Of a stretch of DNA of 64,000 bases, positions 58,337 to 64,000 are shown piece after piece (positions within the stretch are counted from its first letter, which is position 1; each line of letters starts with the position of its first letter). The DNA is taken from NCBI RefSeq assembly GCF_004014775.2, contig NZ_CP042808.1:2591001-2655000 (forward strand), given 5' to 3'. The notes under the pieces are model-generated. The model was not told the DNA's origin. It made no database searches and saw nothing but the letters and a program-made list of their open reading frames with translations. This DNA is from Acetobacter oryzoeni. GTDB taxonomy: Bacteria > Pseudomonadota > Alphaproteobacteria > Acetobacterales > Acetobacteraceae. The position numbers and the translations under genes are program-made.

Positions 58337-59031
58337 TGGCTCATTCCCGTTTTCTCCTTCGCTCCGCACGTCTTGCGCTGGCAATGGCGCCACTGGTTGC
58401 TTTGCCAGTTGTGCTGAGCGGTTGCGGCTTTCAGCCTTTGTATGGAGAAAACGGGAAGAACAACGTAGATGTTAATTCTGAGCTTAAAGAAATCTACGTT
58501 GCCAATATACCAGAACGCACAGGCCAACAGTTGCGTTTGGCCCTGCAACAACAAATGTCTGCAGATGGGCCAGAAGATCCACATAAATACACATTGATGG
58601 TAATGCCTTCCTTCAATGCAGAAGCGATCGACATTCACTCAGACAACACATCTGGGCGCACGCGTATTACCGGCCATGCCCATTGGCAATTGCTTACTGT
58701 AGAGCAAAACCCCAAGTTGCTGGCACAGGGTGATACCACCACAATGGATGGTTACACCAATACGTACGAACAGTATTTTGCTCAGACATTGAACAATGAA
58801 ACAGCTATGGGACGCGTAGCCCAAACCCTTGGTGAGCAAATTACTCAGCAGGTTTCTACGTGGTTCCGTACTCAGGCAGCCCCTGCTGTCTCACGTGACC
58901 AAGGGCCAAAAGCTTTTTATCCCATTCCAACAGCCATGCCAGAATCCGACAAAGAAGTGCCTATGGAACAGGAAGGTGCAGATGCGATTCCAGATATGGC
59001 AACCGGACGTGGTGGGCCCAGCCAGTATTAA
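58336..59031 (+). CDS. lptE: LPS assembly lipoprotein LptE
   Basis: 231 residues with a lipobox at VLSGCGFQPLYG (Cys30) and the LptE fold outline (EIYVANIPERTGQQLRLALQQQM; TSGRTRITGHAHWQLL; FAQTLNNETAMGRVAQTLGEQIT). It plugs LptD and helps deliver LPS to the outer surface. Position between leuS and holA is the usual alphaproteobacterial order. The C-terminal tail is longer and acidic. Confidence 0.9.
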   Translation: MAHSRFLLRSARLALAMAPLVALPVVLSGCGFQPLYGENGKNNVDVNSELKEIYVANIPERTGQQLRLALQQQMSADGPEDPHKYTLMVMPSFNAEAIDIHSDNTSGRTRITGHAHWQLLTVEQNPKLLAQGDTTTMDGYTNTYEQYFAQTLNNETAMGRVAQTLGEQITQQVSTWFRTQAAPAVSRDQGPKAFYPIPTAMPESDKEVPMEQEGADAIPDMATGRGGPSQY

Positions 59032-59046
59032 ACCGGCTTTTATTTC

Positions 59047-60060
59047 ATGAAGATAGACGCCCGCAACTTATCCCGCGTTCTGGCTGACCCCGGCGCATGG
59101 CGCATCCTTCTTCTGCATGGTGAAGATACAGGGCTTATTAAAGAACGCGCTCAGGATGCTGTTATTAAAATAGCCGAGTCAGCTGATGATCCATTTCGGG
59201 TTGCTGTTCTTGACCGTGAAACTCATGACAAGCTGATGGAAGAAGCCACGGCCCTTTCCCTTATGGGAGGGCGCCGTGTGGTGCGTGTGCGTGATGCGTC
59301 CGATTCCCTGCTCAAGCCATTAGAAGCCTTTCTGGCTCAAAACAGTGATACGCTTGTTATTCTGGAAGCTCCGGGTCTTTCATCCCGCTCCAAGCTTCGT
59401 AACTTTCTGGAAAAACACCCTAACTGCGCCAGTATAGGCTGTTACCCTGAAGAAGGTCGCAATCTGGAATCCTCTATTACGCGTATGCTCGCAGAGCATA
59501 ATGTGCGTATTGATTCTGATGCTCTGCATTGGTTAACCAGTCGGCTTGGTGCAGACCGTGCAGCAGCGCGTAGCGAAATAGAAAAATTATGCTTGTATGC
59601 CGGTGATGCTGGCAATCTGACATTAGATGATGTTCGTGCAAGCATAGGAGATGCAGGTAGTGTCTCTTTGGAAGATGCCGCCTTTGCAGCAACAGAGGGC
59701 AACCGTGTTGCTGCAGATACGGCCCTAGAAAGAGCATTGGCTGAAGATATAAGCCCCATTGCCATCGCAAGGTCTTTTCTAGGGCATCTGCACAGGCTTC
59801 GCCGTGTAAGAGCTGCTATGGCTGCGGGGATTAGTCGGAGTGATGCTATTAAATTACTTCGTCCCCCAATTTTTTTTAAACGTACAGCAAGTTTTAACAG
59901 GGCATTAGAGTTGTGGTCTCTCCCGGCCCTTACTAAAGCCGTGGAAGAAACGCAGGCACTGGAATACGCTTGTAAACAAACAGGAAGCCCCGATGCTTTG
60001 CTGTGCCGACGGTATGTTTCCACTTTAACAGCACGGGCAGCCATGCAGGCGAGACGATAG
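59047..60060 (+). CDS. holA: DNA polymerase III subunit delta
   Basis: Clamp-loader subunit that opens the beta clamp. The 337-residue protein begins KIDARNLSRVLADPGAWRILLLHGEDTGLIKERA and carries the ARSEIEKLCLYAG and ALERALAEDISPIAIARSFLGHLHRLRRVR blocks. It lies 15 bases behind lptE and is the last gene of this operon. Confidence 0.94.
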   Translation: MKIDARNLSRVLADPGAWRILLLHGEDTGLIKERAQDAVIKIAESADDPFRVAVLDRETHDKLMEEATALSLMGGRRVVRVRDASDSLLKPLEAFLAQNSDTLVILEAPGLSSRSKLRNFLEKHPNCASIGCYPEEGRNLESSITRMLAEHNVRIDSDALHWLTSRLGADRAAARSEIEKLCLYAGDAGNLTLDDVRASIGDAGSVSLEDAAFAATEGNRVAADTALERALAEDISPIAIARSFLGHLHRLRRVRAAMAAGISRSDAIKLLRPPIFFKRTASFNRALELWSLPALTKAVEETQALEYACKQTGSPDALLCRRYVSTLTARAAMQARR

Positions 60061-60117
60061 GCTTGTTCGTTTTATCTCTTGTTCCTGATAACCTCTTTCA
60101 GTATACGAAAAGCGTGT

Positions 60118-60440
60118 GTCCGCGTAGCTCAGCAGGATAGAGCACAGGATTCCTATTGAATTGGGCACTATAATTGGAAACATTATAGTGAATCTGCTCA
60201 AAGTCGGGGAACGCTTAATCTGGGCAACCAGATTGTGCCAATCCCGAGCCAAGCCTTGGCCTTTATAGATCAAGGAAGGTGTAGAGACTGGACGGGCAGT
60301 GCCTAACGACCTGAGATGATTAGGTTTATGGTAAAGGGACAGTCCAGACCACGAACGTTGCACAATAAGATGCAACGGCAGTGAAAGCTGAAGTGGTATG
60401 AATCCTGGGGCCGTGGGTTCGAATCCCGCCGCGGACACCA
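60118..60440 (+). tRNA. tRNA-Arg(CCT), interrupted by a group I intron
   Basis: Exon 1 (60118-60154) and exon 2 (60401-60440) join to a complete tRNA: acceptor GTCCGCG with CGCGGAC, anticodon stem CAGGA with TCCTG, anticodon loop TTCCTAA (anticodon CCT), T-loop TTCGAAT and encoded CCA. The gene is split directly after the anticodon T by 246 bases. A search that does not allow such an intron would miss this gene. Confidence 0.92.
60155..60400 (+). ncRNA. Group I intron (IC3-like), 246 bases, in the tRNA-Arg anticodon loop
   Basis: It follows the U of the 5' exon and ends in G, as group I introns do. An internal guide GGG (60163-60165) can pair with the exon CCT through a terminal G.U (P1), and the ATT before it can pair with the AAT of exon 2 (P10). 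The core resembles cyanobacterial trnL(UAA) introns: GTGTAGAGACTGGACGGGCA (60280-60299), GCCTAACGACC and GTAAAGGGACAGTCC (60331-60345). No homing endonuclease ORF fits. Similar introns in tRNA-Arg(CCU) are known from Agrobacterium. Confidence 0.9.
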
Positions 60441-60467
60441 AATTAGCCAGGGCTTTTTTGAGACACA

Positions 60468-60505
60468 AAAAGCCCCGCCAACCGATTGGTTGAGCGGGGC
60501 TTTTG
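60468..60505. terminator. Bidirectional terminator between tRNA-Arg and the rrn operon end
   Basis: AAAAGCCCCGCC pairs with the GAGCGGGGCTTTT side around ACCGATTGGT; it lies at the meeting point of the plus-strand tRNA-Arg and the minus-strand rrn transcript. Confidence 0.85.
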
Positions 60506-60508
60506 AGA

Positions 60509-60586
<78 letters not shown>

Positions 60587-60641
60587 GTTGAAGATGTGTT
60601 GAAATTTGTAGGGGTAAGATTTGTGTAGGGTGGATTGGAAG

Positions 60642-60758
60642 ACCTGGCGGCGACCGACTTTCCCGTGGCTTAAGCCACAGTATCATAGGCGCTGGGGGTT
60701 TTCACGGCCGAGTTCGGGATGGGATCGGGTGGATCTCTCCCCGCCATGGCCACCAGGT
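60642..60758 (-). rRNA. rrf: 5S ribosomal RNA
   Basis: About 117 bases with closing stem CCTGGTGGCC/GGTCGCCGCCAGG-type ends, the GATCCCATCCCGAACTCGGCCGTGAAA loop region (read on the minus strand) and a position between 23S rRNA and tRNA-fMet. Ends are good to a few bases. Confidence 0.93.
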
Positions 60759-60867
60759 CATCCAGTCCACCCTGTAAGGGGTGTGGAGGACGGTTGGTTA
60801 TGAAGAAGTAGGCGTTATATGGATGATTTCTGTGCACGGGCTGTCCTTTTAAGGGGACAGTAAGAGA

Positions 60868-63600
<2,733 letters not shown>

Positions 63601-63931
63601 ACCCCATGCACAGAAACCATCCATACCTACAAACGCAGATACAAACAGCTCCAAAGCATGACGCATCCGAGTACGTCTACTTCTTCAAAACGCTTCTGAA
63701 CGCTTACACCAGAAATGCTTAACGCATGAGTAAATCTCTCTACTCAATACGGGTCAGACCAACCCACATTTCTGATACGCCCAGACGCGCACCAACCGAT
63801 TCACACTGACAAAGATCAACACCAGACACACAATCATACGTGCCGCTATCGCAGCGCCGTATAAATGAAGTCCGATCCACAAACTCCCTTGCAACAGATA
63901 CTCTCAACACCACAAAACCACTCTGGATCCT
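63601..63931 (-). other. 16S-23S spacer segment between tRNA-Ala and 23S rRNA
   Basis: About 330 bases without a gene. It should hold the 23S leader stem and RNase III processing sites; no boxA-like element was identified with confidence. Confidence 0.7.
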
Positions 63932-64000
63932 TGGTGGAGACGGACGGGTTCGAACCGACGACCCCTGCTTGCAAAGCAGGTGCTCTCCCAGCTGAGCTAC
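63932..64000 (-). tRNA. tRNA-Ala(TGC), 5' end outside the window
   Basis: Minus strand reads GTAGCTCAGCTGGGAGAGCA, then the anticodon stem-loop CTGCTTTGCAAGCAG (anticodon TGC), a TTCGAAC loop, and the 3' acceptor CGTCTCC-A-CCA. The first few acceptor bases lie beyond the window. Its place fits the usual 16S-tRNA-Ile-tRNA-Ala-23S spacer. Confidence 0.95.

Noticed and set aside
60118..60154. Half tRNA that could be a tRNA pseudogene or an integration-site remnant
   Set aside because: The matching 3' half with encoded CCA lies 246 bases downstream and the part between has group I intron boundaries and core strings; no integrase is present.

Overview
The window looks like a chromosomal segment of an acetic acid bacterium (Alphaproteobacteria, Acetobacteraceae, most like Acetobacter). 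This is inferred from gene content and order: rimP-nusA-ylxR/ylxQ fusion-infB-rbfA, a DUF3576 lipoprotein-leuS-lptE-holA block, gatCAB, an OprB-type porin, CbtAB and an rrn operon with tRNA-Ala in the spacer. Moderate GC, frequent GTG starts and AT-rich hairpin terminators fit. Most of the window is ordinary core genome. No prophage, insertion sequence or CRISPR array was seen.

Layout. 1-2086: a class I fumarase (5' end outside the window) and a VOC-fold protein. 2091-6891: a secreted glucoamylase-like protein, then alr-dadA for alanine catabolism, divergent from an Lrp-type regulator. 6896-12867: the transcription/translation operon rimP-nusA-ylxR-infB-rbfA on the minus strand. 13102-15989: an unrecognised three-gene unit with a membrane-tethered Clp-D2-like AAA+ ATPase between two single-span membrane proteins. 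16029-28028: a LysR regulator, an amino-acid ABC importer with a binding protein-permease fusion, aconitase, ccmAB, a YfdX protein, a type III PLP decarboxylase, a BrkB-family membrane protein and RlpA. 28262-30530: aroQ-accB-accC. 30626-34402: a sugar MFS transporter behind a perfect palindrome, and thiC behind a TPP riboswitch. 34478-39692: a metal-uptake region with cupredoxin/FTR1/P19 iron-uptake genes, an OprB porin behind a Fur-like box, and cbtAB behind a cobalamin riboswitch. 40436-47634: LysR, gabT, a possible 35-residue protein, a periplasmic LEA-like 11-residue-repeat protein, ruvX and gatCAB. 47737-55658: tRNA-Ser, an ABC exporter, nth, hemH, mutY, a DciA-like gene, a lytic transglycosylase and a DUF3576 lipoprotein. 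55718-60060: leuS-lptE-holA. 60118-64000: a tRNA-Arg(CCT) split by a group I intron, then the minus-strand end of an rrn operon (tRNA-Ala, 23S, 5S, tRNA-fMet).

How the parts work together. The alr-dadA-lrp group is a self-contained alanine catabolism module. The metal region pairs high-affinity iron uptake with a probably iron-responsive porin and B12-controlled cobalt uptake. Thiamine and cobalt genes are controlled by riboswitches, and the thiC ribosome-binding site also sits in its own hairpin. The least explained parts are the membrane AAA+ trio, the 11-mer-repeat protein and the 35-residue ORF. The clearest unusual RNA feature is the intron in tRNA-Arg.
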